Below are positions 42,801 to 57,800 of a DNA stretch of 64,000 nucleotides, piece after piece; within the stretch, counting starts at the first letter, position 1; each line of letters begins with the position of its first letter. The stretch comes from Myxocyprinus asiaticus. Its lineage: Eukaryota > Chordata > Actinopteri > Cypriniformes > Catostomidae. The position numbers and the translations under genes were made by a program. The DNA lies in contig NC_059351.1 in NCBI RefSeq assembly GCF_019703515.2, forward strand, positions 18,135,501 through 18,199,500. The letters are read 5' to 3'. The notes under the pieces are model-generated. The model saw only the letters and a program-made list of their open reading frames with translations, did not search any database and was not told where the DNA came from.

Positions 42801-45800
42801 CTTACCATCTCAACGTTTTCCTCCATATCTGTCTTGAGCTGGTCTCTCTCCTCTCTGAGGGTCTGTAGTATCTCCTGCAGTTGGTCTCTCTCTTCAGTTA
42901 TTGAGCTGATGGTGTGATGTAGATTCTGCAACTCATCTGAGTCTTTCTGATGGTCATCTGTCTTCTCCGATAGCAGCACGTCTCTCTCTCCACGAACACA
43001 CTCAAGCTCTTCACCCAAATGTACCAACTGACACATGATAAAAACACAGTTAAAACTCATAATCTGTAGTGATGCTTGTGTGTGCGTGTGTAAATATTCA
43101 AACAGACCTTCTGTGTGGTGTCCTCTAAAGATCTCATCAGTGTGCTGTTCTCCTGTGTGATGTGCTCTAGATCAGTCTGGATCTTCTGGAGCTGCTCTCT
43201 CGTCTCAGTGATCTGTTGAGTCAGTTCAGTTTCCTTCAGCTGCGCATCAGTCAGATCATTCTCCATCTTCAGCAGCTGATATTCAGCGTCTTTCAGTCTC
43301 TGATTATCTTCAGTTAAACTGGACTGAGCAGATATCAAACTATCTCTCTCCTTTTTAACAGAACACAGCTCTTCTGTCAGACCGCCCACCTGAGAAGGAA
43401 CCATGAGAAACAGACATTTAGTCATGAAAAAAAATTCCTAAAATCTTAGGGCAAAGAAGCTTGGCAGATGTGTGACTGACACAGTACTTCTTACCCGTTG
43501 CAGTAATTCATCCACTTTAACAGGAAGTGTCTCCATCTCCTCCATCTTACTCTGTAGAGATCGCTCTTGCTCACGATTCTGATCGAGCTCCTTACGCAAG
43601 TCAGAAAGGCTTTTCTCCAACACAAGATTATCTGTCAAATCTGTGAAAGAGTGGTCATCAAAAGCAACAAAACATACGTAAAAATATATATATTAAAAAA
43701 GTCAGTTATTTTCTTATTAGGTTACTTTGGTTAGAAAGTGTCTTCCAGGAACATACTGAAGTTCAGGGTATAAGTAATTTTATATCACAGTATATAACAT
43801 GAAATACATTTTATTTACTTTTAGAAAATCAACAATCTTTTATTATATATCCATGTAATGGGGTGGGAGATAAGCAAAAATTATATATCGATATTCTTTT
43901 TTGTTTTTATCCCCTTTTCTCCCAATTTGGAATGCCCAATTCCCACTTCTTAGTAGGTCCTCGTGGTGGCGTGGTTACTCACCTCAATCCTGGTGGCGGA
44001 GGACAACTCCCAGTTGCCTCCGGTTCTGAGACAGTCAATCCGCGCATCTTATCACGCGGCTCATTGTGCCTGACAGAGCAGAGACTCCGCATGTGGAGGC
44101 TCATGCTACACTCCACGATCCATGCACAACTTACCACGCACCTCATTGAGAGCAAGAACCACTAATTGCGACCACGAGGAGGTTACTCCATGTGACTCAA
44201 CCCTCCCTAGCAACCGGGCCAATTTGGTTGCTTAGGAGACCTGGCTGGAGTCACTCACCACACCCTGGATTCCAACTCGTGACTCCAGGGGTGGTAGTCA
44301 GTGTCAGTACTCGCTGAGCTACCCAGACCTCATATATCGTTATTCTTAAAAGTTTTAGTTGATAAAGATATACATGAAGATTCACACTAGCCTTATTCAT
44401 ATATACCTTATTCACACTAGCACCATCTTTGATTTTTAATGGAAATGACAACGAGACTTACAGTCTCTTCAATGGGCTGTACTGCAGTTTAAAGTGTTTT
44501 TGGGTCGTTCCACGGCAAAACACTGATAAAATATCTGTCCAAGAACATTCAGTATACAAAGAACTCCAGACAACATGAGTTGTGGAAAATCTGATGTGAT
44601 CTAGGAGCTTTATACAGCTTTATACCATTCGTGCCATTGAAGAGACGGTAAGTCTATCCCTCACAGCCGCGTTGTCATTCCCATTAAAAATCAAAGATGG
44701 CGTTAGCATGAATAAGGTAGCCTACATTTACATACATTTTGATGGAAAGTGATCAAAAATTTGACAAAAAGTTTATTTTATTCAAAACTATGTCCAAAGT
44801 AGGCTTCTCTGTAATTGAATATTAGCATTCTGGAGCAAACCCCTCCATCATGTATTTGAATTTAGCCTTCCATTAGACACTGCAAAACTTTTTGGCAACT
44901 ATATGGCCTACTACATATAAATGCACGGTTGACTAAGGTGTCATTTATTTATCAATTCCTGAGGGAATTTAGTCAGTGTGATCACTTCTCTCTCCGTGTT
45001 TGCGGAAATACAGATGAGGGTAGGAAAGCTTGACGGCGTCAGCAACACTTTAAAGAGCAGCAGGGCTTTTAGCCGAGGGTCCATTTCACATCACAGATAA
45101 TTAATTATTTTTTCTTTGTAAAGTGATTAGATCCTGAAGCGTGCTCTCTCTTTCCCCCTGCGCATGCATGTCAGAAAGAGCGCTTTCATCCATGAACGAG
45201 AAAATGCCGCCTTTAAATGCAACAAAAATAAATTCCTCCTCCTGAGTTGGACTTGATTTTGAGTCATCCCGCATTCGGTGTTCATCTTTCTCCATGTTCG
45301 TCTCTCACTATCAGTCTCACGTGCAGCCAGGATGAGCGCACACAGATATTTATATACCGCGATAAAGACGATATAGAAACATTCTCTACCGGTTGACATT
45401 TTATTCTGTTGCCACGATATATATCGCCATACCGCCCAGCCCTACGTCATAGCATGAGATAACCAAGTGTCATCAGTTCAATCAAACGCTGCTGGAACTA
45501 CTTTTGCTCAAAAACTTTTAATCAACTTATGTCTTGGTGATTTTTAGTGGATGTATGAAATCAGTTCCCCTTCAGTTCACAAAAGTGTCCAAGCAGAGTA
45601 ACAACAGATGGAGTTCAGCACACTATGCTGACTGAATGTAATCAGCTCCCTACACCAGCACCTACGTTTTGGCACCTTTCCATCCAGAAGAGCAGTTAGT
45701 TTGGTGTTTTCATCAAAGGCACCCATTAGTTCTTTTTGAAGATCTGTTTGCATTTTCTTGAAGCGAGACTTCTCCTGCTCAAGCTTGTTTTGAAGTGTCT

Positions 45801-48800
45801 TCACCACGTCTTCCATCTTCTCATAGTCTGCAGTCAGCGTTACCTGATTCAAGCACAGATTCAGTCACATGACATGACTCAAACAACAACTCTCAACATA
45901 ACTGTGTTGACACTGAAGTTTACAAGAGCCAGACTCTACTCACGTCTCTCTCTTTAAGGGAAATGTTCTCACTGCGCAGGAAGGCCCACTCTTTCTTGGT
46001 CTCCAAACTGAGGCACTCAGCATCATCTAAAGAGCGCCGTAGCTGTGTTACTTCCTGGACAAGATCCTTGTCACTCTGCACAATGGAATATACAGTTGTG
46101 CTCAAAAGTTTGCATACCCTGGAAGAAATTTTGAAATTTTGGCATTGATTTTGAAAATATGACTATGTCTTTTATTTAAGGGTAGTGACCATATGAAGCC
46201 ATTTATCATCACATAGTTGTTTGGCTCCTTTTTAAATCATAATGATAACAGAAATCACCCAAATGGCCCTGATCAAAAGTTTACATACCCTTGAATGTTT
46301 GGCCTTATTACAGACACACAAGGTGACACACACACAGGTTTAAATGGCAATTAAAGGTTAATTTCCCCACATCTGTGGCTTTTTAAATTGCAATTAGTGT
46401 CTGTGTATAAATAGTCAATGAGTTTGTTAACTCTCACGTGGATGCACTGAGCAGGCTAGATACTGAGCCAGCTCAGTAACAAGGTAATGGAACTTTATAA
46501 AGATGGAAAAGGAAATAAAAAGATATCCAAAGCCTTGAAAATTCCAGTCAATACTGTTCAATCACTTATTAAGAAGTGGAAAATTCAGGGATCTCTTGAT
46601 ACCAAGCCAAGGTCAGGTAGACCAAGAAAGATTTCAGCCACAACTGCCAGATGAATTGTTCGGGATACAAAGAAAAACCCACATGCTGCTCTGGAAAAAG
46701 ACGGTGTGGTTGTTTCAAGGAGCACAATACGACGGTACTTGAACAAAAATGAGCTGCATGGTCGAGTTGCCAGAAAGAAGCCAATGCCACAAAAAAGTCT
46801 GGTTACAATATGCCCGACAACACCTTGACATGCCTCACAGCTTCTGGCACAATGTAATTTGGAGTGATGAGACCAAAATAGAGCTTTATGGTCACAACCA
46901 TAAGCGCTATGTTTGGAGAGGGGTCAACAAGTATTGTGCTCCTTGAAATAACCACACCGTCTTTTTCCAAAGCAGCCTGTATTTCTCCTGAGGTTACCTG
47001 TGGGTTTTTCTTTGTATCCCACAATTCTTCTGGCAGTTGTGGCTGAAATCTTTCTTGGTATACCTGACCTTGGCTTGGTATCAAGAGATCTCAGAATTTT
47101 CCACTTCTTAATAAGTGATTGAACAGTACTGACTGGCATTTTCAAGGCTTTGGATATCTTTTTATATCCTTTTCCGTCTTTATAAAGTTCCATTACCTTG
47201 TTACACAGGTCTTTTGACAGTTCTTTTCTGCTCCCCATGGCTCAGTATCTAGCCTGCTCAGTGCATCCACGTGAGAGTTAACAAACTCATTGGCTATTTA
47301 TACACAAACACTAATTGCAATTTAAAAAGCCACAGGTGTGGGAAATTAACCTTTAATTGCCATTTAAACCAGTGTGTGTTACCTTGTGCGTCTGTAACAA
47401 GGCCAAACATTCAAGGGTATGTAAACTTTTGATCAGGGCCATTTGGGTGATTTCTGTTATCATTATGATTTAAAAAGGAGCCAAACAACTATGTGATAAT
47501 AAATGGCTTCATATGATCACTATCCTTAAATAAAAGACAGTTTTTTTGCATGATCAGTCATATTTTCAAAATCAATGCCAAAATGTCACAATTTCTGCCA
47601 GGGTATGCAAACTTTTGAGCAGAACTGTAACAATGGAAATGAAGGTCACCATAGCCATTGAGAAACACTGTTAAAAAACAGCTTAAAAACGAATGTTACA
47701 GGTTTAATGCGAGTCGAAATTCTTTTCTGTGGTAAAATCAACATTATGTTAAATGCTATTGATTCAGGTTAACTTATAATTAACCCAGAGCATCCCTTTA
47801 AAGGGATAGTTCACCCAAAAATGAAACTTCTCTCAACATTTACTCACCCTCGTGCCATCCCAGATGTGTATGACTTTCTTCTGCTAAACACAAACGAAGT
47901 ACGTCCTCACAATGCAAGTGAATGGTGATCAGTGAACTTTGTAGCCCCAAAAACCACATAAAGGAAACACAGAAGTAATCCATATGACTCCAGTTTTAAA
48001 ATCCATATCTTCAGAAGCAAGAGAATAGGTGTTGTCAAAAACAGATCAAAATTGGAAGTCCTTTTTTTACTCTAAATCTCCACTTTCACTTTTACATCTG
48101 AAAGTGAAAGTGGAGATTTAGAATAAAGAAAGGAATTAAATATTGTCCTGTTTCTCACCCACACCTATTATATTGCTTCAGAAGATATGGATTGAAACAC
48201 TGGAGTCATATGGATAACGTTTATGTTTAATTTATGTGGTATTTAGAGCTACAAAAAGGTCTGATCACCATTCACTTGCTTTGTATCAACCTACAGAGAT
48301 GAGATATTCTTCTAAAAATATTTGTTTGTGTTCTGTTGAAGAAAGAAAGTCATACACATCTGGGATGGCATGAAGGTGAGTAAATTATGAGAGAATTTTC
48401 ATTTTTGGGTAAACTATCCCTTTAATGGTTATAGTGGTCAACCGATTTAAGTCAATTAAGCTAATTAAGTGGTTGATATTTAGACATTTTCAGATAACTG
48501 GCATCAGTTGATAACAATCCCTTATTTGCCAGTTAACAGAAGTGTTAGCTCCCTCTTGTGTCAATCTACCAACTGCATCAACAACAGATAATGTGGAAAA
48601 TTTCTTGAAATTTTAATATCTTTAGAGTAAAATTAAAAATTTATAATAATAAAAGAATCAATCATCCACTAACTAACACTGCAGCTGTTCAGCTTTATAA
48701 TCAGTGTGGTGACGTACAAAACTCTGCAGTTCAGTGGTCAGTTCGGTCTTCTTCTTAAGCTCAGAGGACATCATCGCCAGATCAGCCTGTGAAGAACACC

Positions 48801-51800
48801 GAATTTCTCTTTTACAGATGTGTAACACACACATTTGGTTTAGATGAGCAGCATTGAGTAAAAGAATGTGAACTGACCTCCAACTTCTGAATCGTGTCGT
48901 CTGATTGTTTTGAAGCTTTCTGTAGTCTGGAGATTTCTGCTTCTAATTCTCTCTAGAAGACATTTTAATTCAAATTAAAAAAAAAATCATTTGGAGTACA
49001 GGTATGACAATTCAAACAATCCATTGATTATTGGGGAAAGTAAATTAACGTGTAAATGAATGACACGCCCTGCTCACCTCGTATTCTTTCTTGCTCTCCT
49101 GCTCTAGTTTCTCAAACTCATCAGCATCTCTCCTCTCCTCCATGTCTTTCTGAAGTGAGTCTTTATCTTTCTGAAGTGAGTCTTTCTCTTCCTTCAGAGT
49201 CTCCAGGTCTTTTGTTAAAAGCTCAAGAGTGTATTTGATCAGGTCTCGTTCTGCAATAATGGCATCCTAACAAAAACAGTTACAACAGAGACTATATCCA
49301 GTGTTCACAAAACACAGAACATTTCATTCACCCATTTAGTTTATAAAAGCACTCCATGTCTACCACCCTTAAGAGTTTAAATAAATACGAAAGAGTTAAC
49401 ACAAAGTATATGTATGAGGTTATTCACTCACTTTCTCAAAGCCAACAGTCTCACAGAGCTGAATGGCCTCTTCCAGATCTCTCTTCAGCTGCAGACAGAC
49501 AAAACAACATTTAGAAAATGTTTAATCACCACGCCTGCTGCTTTTAAAAATAAATGTAAAAAAACAGATGACCGTCCAAGAGAGAGAAGATGAAAAGCTT
49601 TAAAGTGAACATGCAAACTACTTAACCCTGAAAAGCTTGACATATGAACTTATTGTCAGGAAATTCTAATTTTTTTACATTAAACTGTTTTAGTACCATT
49701 AGGCAAAATATATAAAGAAATCATAAAAAAATAAAAAATAAAAAAATAAAAAAACATTTGCATGTTTTTTTATGTATCATATTTGATACATTCTAACAAA
49801 CACTGACGAGGAAAACAATGTGTCATGTGCCAACAATTATGCATCATCTGTGATGCGGGTTTTTTAAACAACACCTCATCACCCTTAATAAAATTCAGTT
49901 CGAATGATGTAAGATATTAGAAACAAAAAACGGCTTTGCTTTCAGATATTAGAATATTGTCTACAGAGATGACTTAAGAGCTTAATGAAGTGTTTTTTTT
50001 TATCAAGGATAGGAAGGATATTTTTTACTCATGAATTACTGCATTTGTTGCATTGCTTTCAGATGTCAAGTTTCTTGAGGAAAGTTTTACAATAATACTA
50101 CTAGTTAACAATATCAGACTGAAATGTGAAATTTTGCATTGTTGTAAGGTTGATTACCACTTTTTGATTACCTCCAATTGATTTTTTGAACTCTGACTAT
50201 GTTTGTCAAGTTCCAAATAAAGAGAAATTTATACAAGAGGAAGTAGTTTTCATTTTATAAAAGGTATTTAATTAAATGACTGGGTTTTAAAAAAATAGGC
50301 ATTACAATATAGTTATTTAATATATAAACCAATTTGTATTGATTTTTAAAAAAAAATTTAACTACAGTACTGTGCAAAAGTTTTAGGCACTTATGAAAAA
50401 TGTTGCATAGTGAGGATGTCTTCAAAAATAATGACATAAATAGTTTTCATTTATCACTTAATGTCATACAAAGTCCAGTAAACATAAAAAAGCTAAATCA
50501 ATATTCGGTGTGATCACCTTTGCCTTTAAACCAGCACCAATTCTCCTAGGTACACCTGGACACAGTTTTTCTTGGTTGTTGGCAGACAGGATGTTCCAAG
50601 CTTCTAGGAGAATTCACCATGGTTCTTCTATATATTTATCTCTTTATGTAATCTCAGACAGACACGATGTTCAGTGGGGGGCTTTGTGGGGGCCATGACA
50701 TCTGTTGCAGGGCTCCCTGTTCTTCTATTCTAATCTTTTCTATTTGAAAAAGTAATGTTTGGGAGTCTAACATTTATATTTCCTATTGACACACTAAAGC
50801 TGAAGATATAAATAACCATCTTAAGACAAATGCTTTTGTGAAACATCGTATGTGCCTAAAACTATATATATATATATCATATATAATCACTGCACCGTTT
50901 AATTTCAGTAATCTTCCTTATAATATTCTGACTGTCCTGTTTTTTTTCTACATAGATTAAAGAATGTAGAGGCATGCATATCATATTTTTTTTTCTGATT
51001 TATTATTTATATCATTTATTTGTCTATTACAGCATGTCATATTTCAAATTTGTCATATTAGAAATCAGAGATACCTTTTTGACCTCTAAATACAAATATA
51101 ATAATTTTCTTATAGGTTTAACACAACACTTTTTTTTTTCTTCATTATAACAAAGTTTACCATTTAGTCTTTCAAGAGGAAAGAACAATAATATTATAAA
51201 TATAACACTTTGTAAAGTTTCTGTCAGATAAATAACAGAGTGCTATTGGCATATTTAACACGTAAAGCCTAATGTATCAAATATGATGCACATAATTTCA
51301 ACATAGTAATTTATTAACTTAAACATAGTTCTTTGAAACAACGATAGGCTAGTCTTACAAAGCAAACATTTATTGTCAAAAAATGTCAACAACTTTGTTA
51401 CCTTGAACTTTAAAGTAAGCTGACATTTATCCCAACAGTCACTTTTCACGCAAGTCCGCCACCATTTTTTAACTGACCGATTTTAATTAATTTTAAATTA
51501 ATTTTTTCCCCCACAAATAACCACTAGATGGTGCCACAAACATGTGAAACAGCATTTTAGGGTTAACCAAAACCTCAAAAGAACACTCTAGAGCAGGGGT
51601 GTCAAACTCGGTTCCTGGAGGGCCACAGTCCAGCAGAGTTTAGCTCCAACCCTAATTAAACACTAATCAAGGTCTTCAGGAGTGCTTGAAGATTACAAGG
51701 AGGCATTTTGGAGCAGGGCTGGAACTAAACTCTGCAGGGATGCGGCCCTCCAGGAACTGAGTTTGACACCCCTGTTCTAGAGGCTACAGCAACTGATGTA

Positions 51801-54800
51801 CCTGTTCACAGGTGTGCTGTGAGCGTGAGAGGGCTTCAGAGGGTTGCTCCAGCTCTGCCACCTTCAGTTCCAGTGATGAGCTTTTCTCCTCAGCCGTCTG
51901 TCTCTGTTCAACCTCTGTCTGCAGTTGATGCTGCAGTGCCACCATCTGTTTCTCCAGCTCATAGTAACCCTTCATCTCCTCAACTGATGGTTTGACTTGA
52001 GCTTCCTGCTTCCTCTCCAGTTCAGAGACCTTCTTCTGAAGTTCTGAGCTCCTCTCCTCAGCTCTCTGTCTGCTTTGAGTCTCAACCTCTAACTGATGCT
52101 CAAGAGACGCCACCTTCAACAGCAGCTCATTCGCTCGAGGCGAGTCCATGAAATGACTCCTGTACAGGGAAGAGACACAAGAAATAATAAACATTAACTT
52201 ATGCAGCAGACAACACTCGTCTTGTTTCCCAACAAAGCTGGGAAACAAGACACCCAATGAGTGGACTCTCTATAATTTACAATTTAATGCTAGAACACTA
52301 TTTTCTTCACTTACACAAACATCAAGATGATGCTTAGGTCATATTTTATATTTTGCACTGACTGCTAAAACAGTTAGACAGTAAAAGTGGTAATTATAGA
52401 GAGAATAATATTGTCTTCACCCTTCTGAGGAGCTGCGGACAGTGATGCTGCTCATCTCCATGTCCATGTTTGGTTCTTCCAGAGCAGTGAAATCAAAGCG
52501 GCTGTCAAACTCATCCATATCTGAACAAAACAGGAAAGAAAACATCTAAGCAAATGCTGTTTTTCTAGAAGCTTTAACAATATGCATCAACACATTTTCA
52601 GTAAGAGCACTTGATAACACAGATTTCATACATTCTCCGTCCTCAGGTAGAGTGTAGTCTGCTCTCCTCTTCTTGATGTATGGCTCAGCAAAACTCATAC
52701 CAGGTGATCCATGAACTTCATTCAGGAGACGTGCAGATCTCAGCAGCTTGCCACCCCATGTTACTCTCCTCTTGGGAACCTTTTCAAGAAGAAAAAAAAA
52801 AATAACACAAAAAAAAAAACAACAACAAAAAAACACTAAACAACTAACTTCAACACTTGGTTTCAAAATTTAAAAGTTAACATGAATCATGTTCACAGCT
52901 CAACCCATTTTATTCCTGTAACCTGAGGTATTTCAGAGAGAAACAGGATACTCTACGGAGAAAAAAAAAAATGAAGGGCAGGACTTGATTTTATCCATAG
53001 GGAGTTAATTGGATGATGTAAAGCAGGGTTTTTTTAAACTTTTCAATATCAAGGTTCCCCAAATATGACACCCTTGTGAAGGACTCCTCTTCTTAAAGGG
53101 TTAGTTCACACAAAAATGAAAATTCTCTCATGATTTACTTACCTTTAAGCCATACCATATGTGTATGACCTTCCTTCTTCAGCAGAACCGAAGTGAAGAT
53201 TTTTATGAGCAGATTTCAGCTCTGTTTGTCCATACAATGCATGTAACTGGGTGCCATCAGGCTGCTGGCTGTTAGACGGTCCAAAATGCATATTTCGGCA
53301 GCATAAAAGTAATCCATATGACTCCAGTCGATCAATTAATATCTTCTGAAGCAAATCGATGGGTTTGTGTAAAAAATAAAAAGCAGCGAGGTAGCTTACT
53401 AAGTTTTGGAACGGACCCATTATATATTTTGTATAAAGTTTACAGTGTATCTTTTCGTATCCTCTTATTTTCACTATTGTTTGTATATAAACCTTGAGAA
53501 TTTTTTTTTTATTAAATTCAAATGCACTTATAAATGTACAGCATGTATCGCACTTTTACAATGAATATTGTTCCAAAGCAGCTTTACTTAGAAAACAGCT
53601 TCACAACTAGGCATGTGATGGTATATCACGGTAATTAACATGCCCGATATTGTTATTGTGGGCACTTCAAAATACCTTAAATAATTCCAGATAAACTTTT
53701 GGCCAAATTGTTTATGTTTTTATTATATTATTATAAACAAAAGTTACTTCGTACTCTTTAATCAAAATGTCATAAGTTGGTCTTCCGGTGAAATGACTGG
53801 CTCTTCTCTAATGATGTATGCAAGACTACTCTGCAGCTATTGGTCAACAGCCAAATTATTTTCATTCAGTTTTAATTTCACCCCTTCATGTACACAGACC
53901 TTGCATCAAATCAGCTATGCAGAAATGACAAGGTGTATTTTCAGCTGTTTCTTCCCAAAACCATGTTCCCTACCCCAAACTACACTGATTACTGACCCGC
54001 TGGCTTTTACATTTCAAAGGAAGTGGACAATGGCGAATTTCACGTCTGAATGCATCCAGAGCCGATCACTTTTCAATGGGCACACGTCGGATGGAGAAAC
54101 ATTACTTGAGTTTATTCATATTTTTTTAATGCAGGCATATTTTTGGAGGCTTTCTGAGGTGTGCAGCACTAGTAACACCCAGTATACACCAGACACAAGC
54201 GGCGCGTTACACGGAACAAGTCAAACCAAACTTTTTTATTCTCAACATGCAATGATAGGATTTTGGTGCTTATAACTTGTTCGCCACTATACTACTCAAA
54301 TCACTAATGAGTGAAATCTGAAAGTTTACCAGCCAGTTGCTAATCACAGACATTTTTAGTTGCATAGCATGAAATTTGGTTGCATATGCGAGTGATTAAC
54401 TTGCATTACAGAGGATTGCCACAGAGTAAAAGATTGATCTTTGGATTTAAGAATCAATATAGAAATCGTTCAAACGAAGATTGCAATGCATAGGAAAAAA
54501 TCAATATTTTTACCCAGTCCAATTAATAAGGTCAATTTTGATTGCATGTTGACTTTAAGGTTAGTGAAATCTGTTACCTTAGGTATTAGGGCAACATTTG
54601 ATGCAGTAACTAGTAGCTTGGTCAAGTTCTTGATTCTGTCCTCTTGCTCTCTCTGGAGCTGATCTTTCTCCTGCAGAAGTTGACACAGCGACTCTCTCTC
54701 GGTCACAGTTGTTTTTGTGACAGAGGAAACCTGTGAAAGGAGAGGAAAACAATCATTTGAGGACACTATTTATCTGAATGATTTTCAGGCCTGAATAGAC

Positions 54801-57800
54801 AGTGAAAAACTTCAAGTTTACCTCTTGAAGCCGTCGTTTAAGATCAACAATCTCATTGCGGTATCTTCTCAAAAGAGCTCTTTCATCGGAGACCTCCGTA
54901 ACGTGAGGGTCATTCTTCATGCGTTTTGCAGCGCTAGCAAACTTGAATTGTGGTAAAATCAGTGACATTTAATTTAACTAAAATTGTCATAGCAAACTAC
55001 GAAAAACAGTAAAGGTCTTCTCTCGTACCTGTAAGGTGCTTACGGTCTCTTCGACAGTGGCTGTGGTGATTGTGCAGATGATGACAGTTTTTGCATTGCC
55101 ACCCAAAGAGTTCTGTAGAATTCGGGTAAGTTTGCTGTCTCTGTAATTCAAGAAGCCCCTTTTGATGGAAGGGAAAAAATACATTATTTTAATACAGTTA
55201 GCAAGACCAAAATAAATTCAATGATGGTAAAATGGTGATGTATAACACAAAGCTAGTTCATGTCTATGAAATGTCTCACTTCTGACTCTCATCAGATAAC
55301 TTCTTGATGACTTGACCCAGCGTGAACAAACTGCGGTTTATATTACAGCCTTCTTTAAACCGGGCTCCTGTCATGAGAGTTCAAACAGAGAGGTTTTAAC
55401 ACAGACAAAACAAAACCTGAATGGAAATGTACAAAAATGCTCATCTACGTTGTATTTTCACATTATATATTATACGTATTGATGCTATAAAAAAATCTGA
55501 CAAACTAATAGAATAAACTGTCACAGAGAAAATGTTACCCTCAGCTCCTGTCTGACTTGCCCGTTCAGCACCAGCAAGATCTACCAAATTCTACAGGAAC
55601 AGAAAAAAAAAAATAAAAGACTAATTATAATAAATGCAGCTTTCCTACATTATATGAATGCAATCATATAGACATTTTTCAAGGACAGTTCCTCATTTAT
55701 TTTGAACTTACCAAGTGTGACACTATGATAGCTCCATCAGCATTTTCTCCAGACGCTGGGTCACTTCTCTCTCGGCTCTCCAAAATCTAACACATAAAAT
55801 AACCGCTACACTTCAGATATGAACCCAAAAATCAAACTCCAAACACACCCTGGAGTTCACCACGCTTCTTACCATGCGAAAAATTGTGTGGGAGCGGCTG
55901 CTACGCTGGTTCATTTTTGTCTTTCCATAATGCCGGTTTTCTGTGTGAATCAAATGATAAGAAAATATTTCAATATACCGCGAAAGCACCAGACCAAAAT
56001 AAAGAATGATGTATGAAAATAGAGGTGAGTGATTTAAGAGCAGCTGTACTTTCTCCTTTGACGATCCAGGACAGGGCCTGCTCTGGAGATGTCACCAGCT
56101 CTTCTGTCAAATCTGCTACATACACGTTTTTCTGTAGACAGTCAGGTAGTTAAAAGCTGAATCTATGCATTTGTGTACATAAACGCATTCAAAATCTTAT
56201 TAAACAAAATACTAACATAGTTTCCTTCACGAATTTCCAGAGGTTTCCTCTTCCAGCTGTCGCAGAGTAAATCTGTCACGGTTTCGTTGTATATTTCCAT
56301 GTAGCTCACACGAAGGAGAAACTCTTTCTTTGGACACTGGACAGAGATTGACACACAAAGAAAATAAATTATGTTTTATTTCATTGATAGAAAGACTGCT
56401 CATGAAAGTTACAAAAGGAATGTGTTTGCACAGTAAACAAGACCGTATGCCATTTTTGTCCAGGTAGATGTCAACACTTACATTTTTAATAGTTTTAAAG
56501 ACATCAGCCATGGCGAGCGGTATCACACCAGGGTTATGTTCACTACCCATCATGGTGAAGGTCTTTCCGGAAGAAGTTTGTCCATACGCAAATATCGTCC
56601 CTATAAAAAGAGTTGTTTACTGTGTTATGAACTACCAAAAAAAATAAAAATAAACGACTGATTCTTTACACATTTCCATATGAAAAAGTCTCTAGACTGA
56701 TTTCAAGAAATAGTTCACCCAAGATTGAAAATTCTGTCATCATTTTCTCATCCTAAAGTTGTTCCAAACCAGTATGCTGTTATGTTTTCAGTGGAACACA
56801 AAAGGAGAATTTCACGAAGTTCTTTTCCATACAACAACAGGTCATAGCAACCACAAGTTAGATGAAAAAGGACAAAAAGCATCGTAAAAGTAGTCCATGA
56901 CCCCGTTTGCATTTAGGGTGATCTGATCACAGGTGGTCAGCGTTAAAGGTGCACTCAGTAACTTTTTGCTTGTGTCATTTTGGACTAGAGTCCTCGTATC
57001 ATGTAAATGCTAATGATTTTATACATACGTTTCAAAATTACAATTCATTTCATTAGGAGCAAAACTTTTTTAATGGGGAAAAAATGACTGAGTGCACCTT
57101 TAAATACAGGTGTAAACGAGGTGCAAAATGTTTTGTTTAGTCAAAAACACATGAGATTACATCGCATTTGAGCTACAAATGCCACGCCTCACCTGTCAAT
57201 CAACTGCTGCACTAAAACAAGAGTTTAAACTTTGCAGATTACGAGTCGCTTTAAAAGGAAAACACCTGTTAAGAACATTTGAAAATGCGGATACATACAC
57301 AAGCATGAGATCTTCTTCAGTGTGTCTGATACCAACATGCAGGGATACAGATAAAAAGCAAGAACATCTGAAGCTACTGTAATACATGTAATCAACTAAA
57401 ATAACTAAGAATTCTGCTCTGAATTTTGCATTTTTGCTTGGACTCTGCATCATGGAGAAACAGCGCTTTTTTGCGATTTATTATCACGCAGTAACAGACT
57501 GACAAAGTTATTGATGTATGTAGGGATGTAATCAAAGACCCTCCCCACGAAATCCGAGCACAAGTGGTCACAGGAGATGCATTTAAGCGACCAGGTGTAA
57601 ACAGTGATGTGTCAAGCCTGACCACATGTGATCAGATCACCTGAGATGCATCTTAATACCACGTGTAAACAGGGTCCCTGTGACTCGTGCGATATATTCC
57701 AAGTCCTCTGAAGTCATTTGACTGCTGTGTGTGAGGAACAAACCCACATGGTAGCTGTTCACAGGAAGCTTGACAGTCCCTGGTCACTATTGTCATTGCT

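Larger units (their letters stand above)
43860..45442. mobile_element. DNA element with GGGCTGGGCGGTAT ends, hosting a SINE and a palindrome
   Basis: The left end reads GGGGTGGGAGATAAGCAAAA and then ATATATCGATAT. The right end, inverted, reads GGGCTGGGCGGTATGGCGAT and then ATATATCG. These look like the diverged inverted ends of a fish DNA element. A SINE (43899-44331) and a fold-back (44404-44719) lie inside. There is no transposase. Confidence 0.5.

Noticed and set aside
53793..54275. 160-codon open frame on the plus strand
   Set aside because: Intronic, antisense to cenpe, no recognisable motif or splice context; likely chance.
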